Notes under the pieces: generated by a model
The model's database searches: none
The model's input: only the letters and a program-made list of their open reading frames with translations
What the model was told of the DNA's origin: nothing
Translations under genes and position numbers: made by a program
In this document: positions 54,669 to 62,523 of the stretch, one piece after another
Position numbering within the stretch: the stretch's first letter is position 1
How the letters are laid out: each line of letters opens with the position of its first letter
Origin: Eubacterium sp.
Lineage (GTDB): Bacteria > Bacillota > Clostridia > Lachnospirales > Lachnospiraceae
DNA length: 64,000 nucleotides
NCBI GenBank assembly: GCA_017475235.1
Contig: JAFVGA010000020.1
Span: forward strand, 43,769-107,768
Direction: 5' to 3'

Positions 54669-54684
54669 TATGGCCGAAGCCATA
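54669..54684 (-). other. Hairpin with UUCG tetraloop in the leader of the UgpC-type gene
   Basis: Minus strand TATGGC-TTCG-GCCATA gives a six-base stem closed by C(UUCG)G, an unusually stable tetraloop, about 45 bases before the start codon. No poly-T follows, so it is not a terminator; it may stabilise the message. Confidence 0.6.
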
Positions 54685-54720
54685 CGCATACAGTTATTTT
54701 AAAACACTGTGATAAAAATT

Positions 54721-54749
54721 ACTATATCGCAATTGTACAAAAAATACAA
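54721..54749 (-). promoter_or_regulatory. Promoter of the UgpC-type ATPase gene
   Basis: TTGTAT, 17-base spacer, TATAGT on the minus strand, giving a leader of about 90 bases. Confidence 0.55.
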
Positions 54750-54796
54750 ATATTTTTTGTCTATTTTGACTAAAGGGCAAAGTCCTAATTTATAAG

Positions 54797-55501
54797 TTAG
54801 AATTTCACAAATACTTTGTTCAATTCATCACCATCTACACTTTTGAATGTAACTCCTACTCCGTCCTCTTCCTTGTGAACAAACGGAACAATCTTCTGGC
54901 CTTCCACTGCCTCTTTCAAAAAGGCGATTGATATTTCTTTTGCCTTATCAATATCGTCCACATATTCATAAGCAAGTCTTAAATAGTTTGCATTATTCAT
55001 ATGTCCGTTGTTATCTATAAAACTCTTTGGGACAATCTTAGCCTTCTGCTCTTCACCTTCGCTCTTAAATGACATCTTGCGATCTGCCCTGACATCTTCG
55101 AAGGCCTCGCCCAATTCGTATCCGACAAAGTCCTCCTCAGTAATCCTGAGTGGACTTCTACTATCCAAATCGATCAATGTCCAAAGTGAATCTGCTTTCA
55201 CAATAAAGTCTTCATCCTCATCCATGATGCAATAATTTCTTCGGCCAAAGAATCCTTTAAAGTCAGTAGGCTCAGTTCCTACTATAATATTCTCTTCATA
55301 TTTAACTGGTCTGTTAATAATTAGTTTGTAGCCAATCAAAACCCAAGCCTTGTTTAGGCCAAGCATAAACTTTACGCCTTTGCCGATGGATTCAGATTGC
55401 TCTGTAGAACAGTTCTGGAAAAGATTTAGAATCTCGTACGGTGGAACTGTTCCGGTGTTGTCAACCAAACTATATCTGATTTTATCTTTGTACTTATACA
55501 T
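54797..55501 (-). CDS. Acyl-ACP thioesterase (FatA/PF01643-like)
   Basis: 234 residues from the ATG at 55501, which has AGGAG six bases upstream. Two hot-dog domains: the first with YSLVDNTGTVPPYEILNLFQ and WVLIGYKLIINRPVKYEE, the second with FIDNNGHMNNANYLRLAYEY, where D-x-N-G-H-x-N-N is the catalytic block of acyl-ACP thioesterases. Releases fatty acids from ACP in the cytoplasm. Monocistronic with a strong promoter. Confidence 0.9.
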   Translation of the reverse strand: MYKYKDKIRYSLVDNTGTVPPYEILNLFQNCSTEQSESIGKGVKFMLGLNKAWVLIGYKLIINRPVKYEENIIVGTEPTDFKGFFGRRNYCIMDEDEDFIVKADSLWTLIDLDSRSPLRITEEDFVGYELGEAFEDVRADRKMSFKSEGEEQKAKIVPKSFIDNNGHMNNANYLRLAYEYVDDIDKAKEISIAFLKEAVEGQKIVPFVHKEEDGVGVTFKSVDGDELNKVFVKF

Positions 55502-55564
55502 ATTTACTCCTGCATAAAAATAGTGCTGAAGACTCAAAACCCCAACACTTACTCACTAAATAAA

Positions 55565-55593
55565 ATTATACTCTTTTTGGCTTGGAATGACAA
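55565..55593 (-). promoter_or_regulatory. Promoter of the acyl-ACP thioesterase gene
   Basis: TTGTCA, 17-base spacer, TATAAT on the minus strand, near consensus. The ~55-base leader can form a stem between AGTGTTG and CAGCACT. Confidence 0.75.
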
Positions 55594-55602
55594 TTTTTTA
55601 CT

Positions 55603-55630
55603 TTGATTTTTTCATTATTCTTATTATAAT
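55603..55630 (+). promoter_or_regulatory. Promoter of the membrane protein/MBL operon
   Basis: TTGATT, 16-base spacer, TATAAT, about 36 bases before the ATG at 55667; divergent from the thioesterase promoter. Confidence 0.6.
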
Positions 55631-55666
55631 TGTTAAAGGCGTATTCTTAGCGCCCGGAGGTTGTTT

Positions 55667-56476
55667 ATGAGCAGATTAAAAGTAGCTTTAATGTTACTTT
55701 GCTTCGGATTTATGTTTATCGTTTTAGATATTCCGATTGCAACTAATTTTTCATATCCTCATGAATATGAGAACTCTAACAAAGTGATTGGTGAATACCA
55801 GTATTACAATATCGCTTCTAATTATGGTGCCTCTTGTACTTACAAAATGTTGGATGATTCTAAGTCCAAGATAAAGGAACCAGAAACTAAAATCAATCAG
55901 CAAAAAGGCATTAAATCATCCGCGCCCAAGATCACAAAGGTTATAGATAAAGTTTATTTTAAAAATGTTCAGATAGATATTCTAAACGATTTCGTTGGTT
56001 TTATTTTAATACTAATAGGAAGTATTTTGCTAGTTAAGTGTGCTAAACAGTTTAAGTTAGCTATCTTAGCAGCTATATCTGGATTGATAGTGCACGGTAT
56101 AATGTTTGCTTTACCATTCATTATCAATGGTATAGACCTAGTAAATGCATCATTTTTTATTGGTATGATTTATCTTGCTATTAATGTAGTAACTATCTAT
56201 TTAGTAAGCGCTGCTCTACTACGAATGATTCCAGGTCCTTGGTGTAGAGACGAGAGAAAATGGTGTAAGATTCTTTGGTTTGCATCCTTCGCATCACAGT
56301 GTCTTGCCACTTTCACATTTTGGCTTGGATCCGACTTTGGAATGTTGAAAACATTATCATGGGTAATATTCGGATTTACTATTTTTATTCAGTTAGCATT
56401 TTGGTACATTTATATGCGTGCCAAAGATTATATAAGAGGAACTTATGAGAAATATTATGTTAAAAAGATTAATTAA
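55667..56476 (+). CDS. Membrane protein of unknown function
   Basis: 269 residues from the ATG at 55667 (GGAGG six bases upstream; an in-frame TTG at 55661 is less likely). One N-terminal helix, an extracellular stretch of about 75 residues rich in Lys and Tyr, then four to five helices (from about residue 110) ending in a basic tail. Not recognised. The downstream MBL gene starts inside its 3' end (32-base overlap), so the two are coupled. Confidence 0.72.
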   Translation: MSRLKVALMLLCFGFMFIVLDIPIATNFSYPHEYENSNKVIGEYQYYNIASNYGASCTYKMLDDSKSKIKEPETKINQQKGIKSSAPKITKVIDKVYFKNVQIDILNDFVGFILILIGSILLVKCAKQFKLAILAAISGLIVHGIMFALPFIINGIDLVNASFFIGMIYLAINVVTIYLVSAALLRMIPGPWCRDERKWCKILWFASFASQCLATFTFWLGSDFGMLKTLSWVIFGFTIFIQLAFWYIYMRAKDYIRGTYEKYYVKKIN

Positions 56477-57848
56477 ACTATTTGTATTTGCATTTGTCGC
56501 TCTATCATTTTTTGCAGTCACTAAGGTTCAGGCTAATGCAGGAGAATTAAAGATGCACACCATTTATGTGGGACATGGTGACTGCATCCTTTTAGAGAGC
56601 AAAGGTCACTACATGTTAGTGGACAGTGGCGAGTCTTCAGCCAAAGACACTATTTTAAATTACCTAGAAAAGCATGTGGTGGGTGATACTATTGATTATG
56701 TTGTGGCTACTCACGCCGACAAAGATCACATCGGCAGTTTCCCAGCAATCTTTAAACACTACGAAATCAAAAACATAGTTTATGCTGAGCCAATGAAGCC
56801 ATACTATAACCCAGACACCGGCAAAGAATCTCACTACGGAAAGTTTATGGATGCTATAAATGATGAGGAAGGTTTAGTTTATGCAAATCCATATGAAGGT
56901 CAAACATGGACCTTTGGCGATGCCTCAGTAAAAGTGATTTATGACGGAAGACAGGGAACTACTTATAATGAATCAAGTATTGTTACAAAGGTAACTTGCG
57001 GCAACAAGACAATTTTGATGACAGGTGATCTTCCTACTACTATGGAAGAAAAGCTAATGGCTAAGAAATATGATTTGAAGGCAGACATTTTGAAAGTAGG
57101 ACATCACGGCGCTGCTGCTTCTACTTGCGCTGACTTTTTGGATTATGTAAAACCTGCATATGCAGTTATTCCAAATGGTTACACTGAGGAAGGCACATAT
57201 TTCCCTAGAGATTCTGTTTTACAAAGATTAGCACTAAGATTTATCAAGACATATCTAGCCACTGAAGGCGATATTGTTATGAATATAAAGAATGGTGTTA
57301 TCTCAACTACACACAAAGAGAACACCAAATTCCAATGTATTTCTAGAGGACAGATTGTGGTAATTGGAGACAAGTTCTACGCATCAAACACTATCGGAAA
57401 AAAGGTTACTCCTAAAATCCATGTTTATGCAAACGGCGAACTAATTCCTGCTAAACACTACAAAATTACTTATAAGGATGCTACTCACACTGGAGTTGCC
57501 ACTATAAAAGTAACTGGCACTAAAGAAAAGTATGTGGGAACTCTTAACACCACATTTAATCTTCTACCTAGACTATCAAAACTTTTAAAATGGTCTAGAT
57601 CAAAGAACAAAAAGAAATTTAAACTACAATGGAGTGCTCAAAACTACGCGAGTGGTTATACTATCTGGTATTCATCAGATAAGAATATGGTAAAAGACTC
57701 CCACAAAATTACTATCAAGGGTGGCAAGAATAACACAAAAACCTTAAAGGGCCTCAAAAAGAAAAAGAAAAAGTATTATATAAAGATCCAGGCCTTTACT
57801 AATGGAATCGGAAAAGGCAAGTGGACGACTAAAAAATGTATTAAATAA
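56445..57848 (+). CDS. Secreted ComEC-like metallo-beta-lactamase-fold hydrolase
   Basis: 467 residues: signal peptide (about 1-32, VQANAGE), then an MBL domain with YVGHGDCILLE, LVDSGESS, VVATHADKDHIGS (the THxDxDHxG metal motif of ComEC/Rec2-type proteins), MTGDLP and KVGHHGAA. From about residue 295 on there is a Lys-rich Fn3-like end (KGLKKKKKKYYIKIQAF). As a secreted protein it cannot take part in DNA uptake like ComEC itself; it may be an extracellular nuclease or phosphodiesterase. Start by AGAGGAACTT before the ATG; ATG at 56457 is an alternative. Confidence 0.85.
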   Translation: MRNIMLKRLIKLFVFAFVALSFFAVTKVQANAGELKMHTIYVGHGDCILLESKGHYMLVDSGESSAKDTILNYLEKHVVGDTIDYVVATHADKDHIGSFPAIFKHYEIKNIVYAEPMKPYYNPDTGKESHYGKFMDAINDEEGLVYANPYEGQTWTFGDASVKVIYDGRQGTTYNESSIVTKVTCGNKTILMTGDLPTTMEEKLMAKKYDLKADILKVGHHGAAASTCADFLDYVKPAYAVIPNGYTEEGTYFPRDSVLQRLALRFIKTYLATEGDIVMNIKNGVISTTHKENTKFQCISRGQIVVIGDKFYASNTIGKKVTPKIHVYANGELIPAKHYKITYKDATHTGVATIKVTGTKEKYVGTLNTTFNLLPRLSKLLKWSRSKNKKKFKLQWSAQNYASGYTIWYSSDKNMVKDSHKITIKGGKNNTKTLKGLKKKKKKYYIKIQAFTNGIGKGKWTTKKCIK

Positions 57849-57855
57849 ATAAAAG

Positions 57856-57915
57856 CAAAACAAAAAGCGTATGGTGTAAACGATTGTTAGTGCACACCAT
57901 GCGCTTTTTGTTTTG
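57856..57915. terminator. Bidirectional terminator with a long stem
   Basis: A 22-base near-perfect stem (CAAAACAAAAAGCG to TGGTGT, one wobble) around a 16-base loop, between the convergent MBL and flavodiiron genes. Confidence 0.88.
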
Positions 57916-57935
57916 GAATTAATTAATTAGATTTT

Positions 57936-59141
57936 TTAGTCGTCTTTTCGTTCTTCTCTGAACTGTGAAAAACTGTCACCTTTATCTCCGAATACTATTT
58001 TCTGGGCGAGGGAGATCATTTCGTCTAGTGTTTCTTGTGTCATTTTAGATTTGATTGTGACTACTTGTTCGCATACTTCCACATTCATCTCATCAAGAAT
58101 AGCCTTCATAGCACGAGCTGCTGATGGAGCCCATGAACCGTTCTCAATCAAATACACTTTTCTGTTCTGATAGTTTTTATGTTTTAGTCTTCTTAAGAAA
58201 TCTTCCATAGGTGGGAAAACTCCTGCATCATAAGATGATGCTGCTAAAACTAATCTATCATATCTAAATGCATCTTCCACGCACTCATGTATATCTTCAT
58301 CAGTCAAATCTGCTATTGCCACTGTCTCTTCACCAGTGCCCTGTAGCACCTCTACAAACTTCTCTGCTGCTTCTGCAGTATGTCCGTGAATAGATGCATA
58401 GCAAATGAACACGCCATGGTCTTCTGGCTCATAACTACTCCATGTGTTGTAAAGGTCTAGGTAGTAACCTAAGTTTTCATCTAACACTGGTCCGTGTAGC
58501 GGACAAATAATTTGAATGTCTAAATCTGCTGCTTTTTTCAAAACATTTTGAACCTGCATTCCATACTTACCTACTATGTTGAAATAGTATCTTCTAGCTT
58601 CGCATGCCCAGTCTTCGTCGGCGTCTCTAGTGCCGAATTTGCCGAAGGCATCTGCGCTAAATAAAACTTTCTCGCTAGACTCGTATGACATCAAAACCTC
58701 TGGCCAATGAACCATTGGCGCAGCTATAAAGTTTAGCGTGTGACTTCCAAGTTCAAGTGTGTCACCCTCTGCCACCACTTTTATCTCTTGATTAATTTCC
58801 TGGCCAGCAAACTGCTTCATCAAATCAACAGCCTTTGCGCTAGTCACGATAGTGATGTTTGGATATTTTTTAACCAAATCTAGAATACTTCCAGAATGAT
58901 CTGGTTCCATATGATGAACTACCAAATAGTCAGGCTCTTTCTTGCCCAATGTTTTCTTAAGATTCTTCATCCACTCCTCAGTAACATCAGAATCTACTGT
59001 GTCTAGAATTGCAATTTTATCATCCATTATGACATACGAATTGTAAGCCATACCTTCGTCTAGGTCATACTGGCCTTCAAACAAATCTATGTCATAGTCA
59101 TTAACGCCTACATTAATAATAGTATCTGTAACTTTTTCCAT
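57936..59141 (-). CDS. FprA-type flavodiiron protein (A-type flavoprotein)
   Basis: 401 residues. The N-terminal diiron MBL domain has the ligands HHMEPDH, PMVHWPE, SADAFG and CPLHGPV; the C-terminal flavodoxin domain starts near ICYASIHGHTAEAAE. Reduces oxygen to water (or NO to N2O) with electrons from rubredoxin, protecting an anaerobe from oxygen. Last gene of a TetR-led operon; nine bases after the lipoprotein gene. Confidence 0.95.
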   Translation of the reverse strand: MEKVTDTIINVGVNDYDIDLFEGQYDLDEGMAYNSYVIMDDKIAILDTVDSDVTEEWMKNLKKTLGKKEPDYLVVHHMEPDHSGSILDLVKKYPNITIVTSAKAVDLMKQFAGQEINQEIKVVAEGDTLELGSHTLNFIAAPMVHWPEVLMSYESSEKVLFSADAFGKFGTRDADEDWACEARRYYFNIVGKYGMQVQNVLKKAADLDIQIICPLHGPVLDENLGYYLDLYNTWSSYEPEDHGVFICYASIHGHTAEAAEKFVEVLQGTGEETVAIADLTDEDIHECVEDAFRYDRLVLAASSYDAGVFPPMEDFLRRLKHKNYQNRKVYLIENGSWAPSAARAMKAILDEMNVEVCEQVVTIKSKMTQETLDEMISLAQKIVFGDKGDSFSQFREERKDD

Positions 59142-59150
59142 TGTTTACTC

Positions 59151-59672
59151 CTACTTGTTTGGATTTGGGTGTTTTTTATTCTTGTAGTAAGTTACATCAT
59201 CACCATTTGCATCTTTCAATACTAGAGTCTTACCTGTAACTGTGTAAGGCATTGTAACTGGGTTGTTGTCACCCTTATATGTGATGTAAACTTTGTTGTT
59301 CTTTGTTTTATATGTGAAGTGCATAGCCTCACTACCTGTTGTGTAAACACCAGTTCCGTCTTTCTTGAATGTGTATACAAAGATTCCTCCTTCCCAAGTC
59401 CAAGAACCTACAATGTTTCCACCTTTAGCCTTTGTCTTCTTTGGGCCGGCTGCTTTTGTCTCAGCTTTCTTTGTAACTTTCTGTGAAGGTACAGGTGTCA
59501 CCTTTACAGTCTTCTTAGGTGGCGCCTGTGTCTCTGTGCTATTGGCAGGAACTACAGAAACTGTTTGTCCCGGTGCCAATGTGTCGCTTTCTGGTTTTTC
59601 TTTGTCGTTTCCGCATGCTGCTAACAATCCAACACATGCTACTATTGTTAATACTGCAATTATTTTTTTCAT
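59151..59672 (-). CDS. Small lipoprotein
   Basis: 173 residues from the ATG at 59672, which has AGGAGG upstream. Signal peptide with lipobox LLAAC at Cys22. A Pro/Thr/Lys-rich linker (about 35-85) is followed by a compact beta domain with GSWTWEGGIFVYTFKKDG and VTMPYTVTGKTLVL, the lipocalin-like DUF4923/DUF5640-type pattern seen in many gut Firmicutes. Function unknown. Confidence 0.8.
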   Translation of the reverse strand: MKKIIAVLTIVACVGLLAACGNDKEKPESDTLAPGQTVSVVPANSTETQAPPKKTVKVTPVPSQKVTKKAETKAAGPKKTKAKGGNIVGSWTWEGGIFVYTFKKDGTGVYTTGSEAMHFTYKTKNNKVYITYKGDNNPVTMPYTVTGKTLVLKDANGDDVTYYKNKKHPNPNK

Positions 59673-59688
59673 TTTAAAATCCTCCTCT

Positions 59689-61248
59689 TTATCCGAAGTA
59701 TATATCATACCAAACTAGGAATACATAAATTACATATGTCTTTAGCCAGAAGTTACTGTTTCCATTTACATATTCATCTAGTATTTTTACTAACTCATCT
59801 GTGTTAAAGAACTTCTCTGCGCTAGGGCTTGTGAACTTCTCTCTAATCTTGCTAGCGTATGGTTCTTCTGCTAACCAGAATCTTACTGGAACCACAAAAC
59901 CTAGTTTTTTTCTAAATGCAACTTCTTCTGGAAGCACCTTGCTAGCTGCTGTACGAAGTGCAATTTTGTTTTGCTCTTCTGTTACCTTGAAATCCGCTGG
60001 CAATCTAGATGCTATATCAAACATTCTGATATCTGTCAGTGGCATTCTAATCTCAAGTCCGTGAGCAGTTGATGTCTTATCAACGTTTAGATAAATATCA
60101 CCTTCTAGATAGTTGATAATGTCTATCATGCTCATTGTGTTGATAGCTGGCTCACCTTCAGTCTCTTTATATAGGTCTTTAACCATATCGAACGGTTGCA
60201 CATTTGGATTATAACTCTTAAGAAGTTTCTGCTTTTCTTCTTCTCTCATAATGCTTGTGCTACCGATATATGCTTTATTTTTAATTTTGTCTATATTCAC
60301 TGGATTTCTGTAAGCATTGTATCCGCCAAAGAATTCGTCTGCCCCCTCTCCTGAGTAGCAAAGTGGATTTTGAGCAGCGGCTGCTTTACATCCAAGCGAA
60401 AATGTAACTGCTGAAGCATCACCCAAAGGCATCTCCATATTTTCCATTACAAATGGGATCTCATCAAAGTACTCTTCTGGACCTACTTCTTTAAGCGAGA
60501 ACTTTCTACCAAAGTGTTCTGCGGTTTCTTTGGCGAGGTCTGCTTCATTATATCTAACGCCGTTATACACTGCTTTATCACCTAATGCTGTTTCATCATA
60601 TCCTATAGAGCAAGCTGTTGTGGCATCAGTAATAGCCAAAACATATGATGAATCAACACCACCTGATAGGAATGAATATGCCTCTTCGTCTGGCAATTTC
60701 ACCTCTTTTACAATCTCATCCATAGTGTTTGAAATTTCATCAGCCCACTCATCTAGCGACTTTCCTTCCTCTGGATGAAACTCCGGTTTAAAGTATCTAG
60801 TAATTTCTAATTTGCCATTTTCAAATGTCAAATATCTACCCGGCAAAAGTTTTTTAACTCCCTTAAACATGGTGTCCTCTCCCGGACAGTATGTAAAATT
60901 TAAATATAGTTGAAGCATGTCGTGATTAAATTCTTTTTTGAATCCATCTTGAGACATGATTTTTCTTATTTGATTTCCAAACAAAAGATCATTTTCTTCT
61001 GTCACGTAGTAATAGAATGGTTTTGTGCCGAAATGATCTCTTACGCAATAAATTTTATCTTCATCCAATATGGCAAAGGAGAACATTCCGATAAGATGGT
61101 TCACAACATCTTCTCCCCATCTCTCATAACCTTTCGTAATAATCTCTCTTTCCCTATTCTTTGCATCTTGCTCTTTGTCTATTTGAAGTTCGTCGCAAAG
61201 TGTATTCCAATTTCGAATATGTCCCTTATACTCTTTTAATTCAATCAT
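59689..61248 (-). CDS. Asparagine-synthase-like protein lacking the catalytic N-terminal cysteine
   Basis: 519 residues. The C-terminal synthetase domain is intact ([49 protein letters not shown]). The N-terminal glutaminase-like part starts at MIELKEYKGH, already inside the domain; the usual Met-Cys-Gly start and the residues after it are missing, while RDHFGTKPFYY remains. The start is well defined: GGAG upstream and an 8-base overlap with the TetR stop (ATGATTGA). It may use ammonia, or amidate or adenylate something other than aspartate. Second in a TetR operon. Confidence 0.88.
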   Translation of the reverse strand: MIELKEYKGHIRNWNTLCDELQIDKEQDAKNREREIITKGYERWGEDVVNHLIGMFSFAILDEDKIYCVRDHFGTKPFYYYVTEENDLLFGNQIRKIMSQDGFKKEFNHDMLQLYLNFTYCPGEDTMFKGVKKLLPGRYLTFENGKLEITRYFKPEFHPEEGKSLDEWADEISNTMDEIVKEVKLPDEEAYSFLSGGVDSSYVLAITDATTACSIGYDETALGDKAVYNGVRYNEADLAKETAEHFGRKFSLKEVGPEEYFDEIPFVMENMEMPLGDASAVTFSLGCKAAAAQNPLCYSGEGADEFFGGYNAYRNPVNIDKIKNKAYIGSTSIMREEEKQKLLKSYNPNVQPFDMVKDLYKETEGEPAINTMSMIDIINYLEGDIYLNVDKTSTAHGLEIRMPLTDIRMFDIASRLPADFKVTEEQNKIALRTAASKVLPEEVAFRKKLGFVVPVRFWLAEEPYASKIREKFTSPSAEKFFNTDELVKILDEYVNGNSNFWLKTYVIYVFLVWYDIYFG

Positions 61249-61873
61249 CGCACACTCCTTTTTTTATTCCTAAAACTTCATTCCAGTTAATAAAATCGCT
61301 CAATATATATGCGTTGTTTTTAATTTCATTCCATGAAAACTCTAGAATGAATGGTTTGTAAAACAATGTCCAAACTGCTGTTGTTAACACATTCATTTCC
61401 TTTTCAGTTATTTTTTTAGTGGCCAAACCTCTTCTTTTTGCTTCTTGATAAAACTTATAATGGATCTTATTCAGTTTTTCTGACCATTCCGAATGAAAGT
61501 CGGTATACCTAGTTCCGTGTGAACACTTTATAAGAAGAATAAAGTCATCTTTATGATCATACAAATATTTAAGCCAGCCCATATTGTATTCAGGATTCAT
61601 ATGAAATCCATCAAATATTTCTTGGTCAGAATAAATTGATAAATCATCTGTTTCTATTCTAGAAACATAACTCTCCATAGTCTCGATAGTATCAGATACG
61701 ATTTTATAAAATAATTCTTCCTTCCCATCAAATCTTTTATATAAAGCACCCGTAGTAACACCTGCTTTTTGGCAGATTTCACTTAGTTGGGCCATTTCAA
61801 ATCCTTTATCTAAAAAGACTTCCTTTGCCGACTTCATTAATCTTTCGTCAATACTTTTATCTGGTAAAGACAT
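61241..61873 (-). CDS. TetR-family transcriptional regulator
   Basis: 210 residues from the ATG at 61873 (GGAGG nine bases upstream; an earlier in-frame ATG at 61939 lies at the promoter). N-terminal HTH: AKEVFLDKGFEMAQLSEIC followed by KAGVTTGALYKRFDGKEELF. The ligand domain is unremarkable. Probably controls its own operon with the asparagine-synthase-like, lipoprotein and flavodiiron genes. Confidence 0.92.
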   Translation of the reverse strand: MSLPDKSIDERLMKSAKEVFLDKGFEMAQLSEICQKAGVTTGALYKRFDGKEELFYKIVSDTIETMESYVSRIETDDLSIYSDQEIFDGFHMNPEYNMGWLKYLYDHKDDFILLIKCSHGTRYTDFHSEWSEKLNKIHYKFYQEAKRRGLATKKITEKEMNVLTTAVWTLFYKPFILEFSWNEIKNNAYILSDFINWNEVLGIKKGVCDD

Positions 61874-61904
61874 TTTTTCTTCCTCCGTTCCACAATCTTT
61901 TTTT

Positions 61905-61934
61905 ATTATACTACATAACAACTGTCTTGTGTAA
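61905..61934 (-). promoter_or_regulatory. Promoter of the TetR operon
   Basis: TTACAC, 18-base spacer, TATAAT on the minus strand, about 30 bases before the TetR ATG. Confidence 0.5.
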
Positions 61935-61942
61935 AACAAAAA

Positions 61943-61967
61943 AGACCTACAGATTGCTCTGCAGTCT
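61943..61967. terminator. Probable bidirectional terminator
   Basis: AGAC-cta-CAGA, loop TTGC, TCTG-ca-GTCT, flanked by six As on one side and seven Ts on the other. It separates the TetR operon from the foreign-looking right end. Confidence 0.65.
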
Positions 61968-62003
61968 GTTTTTTTATTTTATAATTTTGATTTTCATAAG
62001 TTG

Positions 62004-62102
62004 TTATTTTTTATCTTTTGACATCAATACTACTGTCTCCACATGGCTCGATACGTCCATTTGGATGTCAGCGCCTCCGCTCGTTCGCGGAAACATATCC
62101 GC
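62004..62102 (-). pseudogene. 3'-terminal fragment of an rlmD/rumA-like 23S rRNA methyltransferase gene
   Basis: The minus strand reads ADMFPRTSGG, then DVSSHVETVVLMSKDKK and a stop. The FPRT and SHVETVVLM blocks are the C-terminal signature of RlmD-type uracil methyltransferases. Upstream the frame stays open only to 62171 and no other RlmD sequence is present. Integrative elements are known to insert at the 3' end of rumA/rlmD and leave or restore such an end, so this may be an attachment site. Confidence 0.55.
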
Positions 62103-62204
62103 ATAGTTCCGTAAGAACAAATCCACCGGATTTCGCCTTTGTCTCAAGCCCCGTTCGTTATCGGGAACAATTCAACCGCTGTCCTTCTTCCTTATAATAG
62201 CCAG

Positions 62205-62400
62205 CAGGGAGGAGGTGCCATTGCCTCAACCCCACCCCTGCGGCGAGTGCATGGGGATTTCCATCGTCTCAACCCTATAAGTTTAAAAACACCCATCAGG
62301 AAACCCACGCAGCCGGTCACTCAGTCTATCAAGACGTTATCTTTGATACAAAGCCTATATGTACGATTAGCCCAGAAACCGCTTGATTTCTGGGCTTTTT
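62205..62400 (+). ncRNA. Candidate small RNA
   Basis: A transcript starting after the TATAAT at 62193-62198 (weak -35) would run about 195 bases to the terminator at 62369-62400. No RNA family recognised. Low confidence. Confidence 0.3.
62369..62400 (+). terminator. Rho-independent terminator
   Basis: Ten-base perfect stem AGCCCAGAAA/TTTCTGGGCT with an eight-base loop, followed by TTTTT... on the plus strand; no plus-strand gene precedes it. Confidence 0.75.
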
Positions 62401-62523
62401 CACATTTTGGCGCACCGAAAGAAAGGTGTCCTGCGACGTTGTATTCATAGGCCGTGGCAGTTGAGGTACTCAATGCGACACCCCTTTCTGTAATCGTTAA
62501 AAAGTATAGAAACGTTAAAAGGT

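Larger units (their letters stand above)
62103..62523. other. Noncoding, GC-richer stretch with promoter-, terminator- and repeat-like structure
   Basis: About 420 bases without a convincing gene. On the plus strand it holds TATAAT at 62193-62198 and a terminator at 62369-62400. CTCAACCC-like words recur at 62143, 62225 and 62268 at irregular intervals. AGAAAGGTGTC (62420-62430) pairs with GACACCCCTTTCT (62477-62489) across 46 bases. A 103-codon plus-strand frame crosses it but has no ribosome site and unusual composition. Confidence 0.6.

Noticed and set aside
62141-62276. CTCAACCC-like words that could be a CRISPR array
   Set aside because: Intervals are irregular (82 and 43 bases), the shared word is only about 8-12 bases and no cas gene is present.
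62139-62450. A 103-codon plus-strand frame in the noncoding block
   Set aside because: No ribosome site, atypical composition, runs across a strong terminator and matches no family I know.
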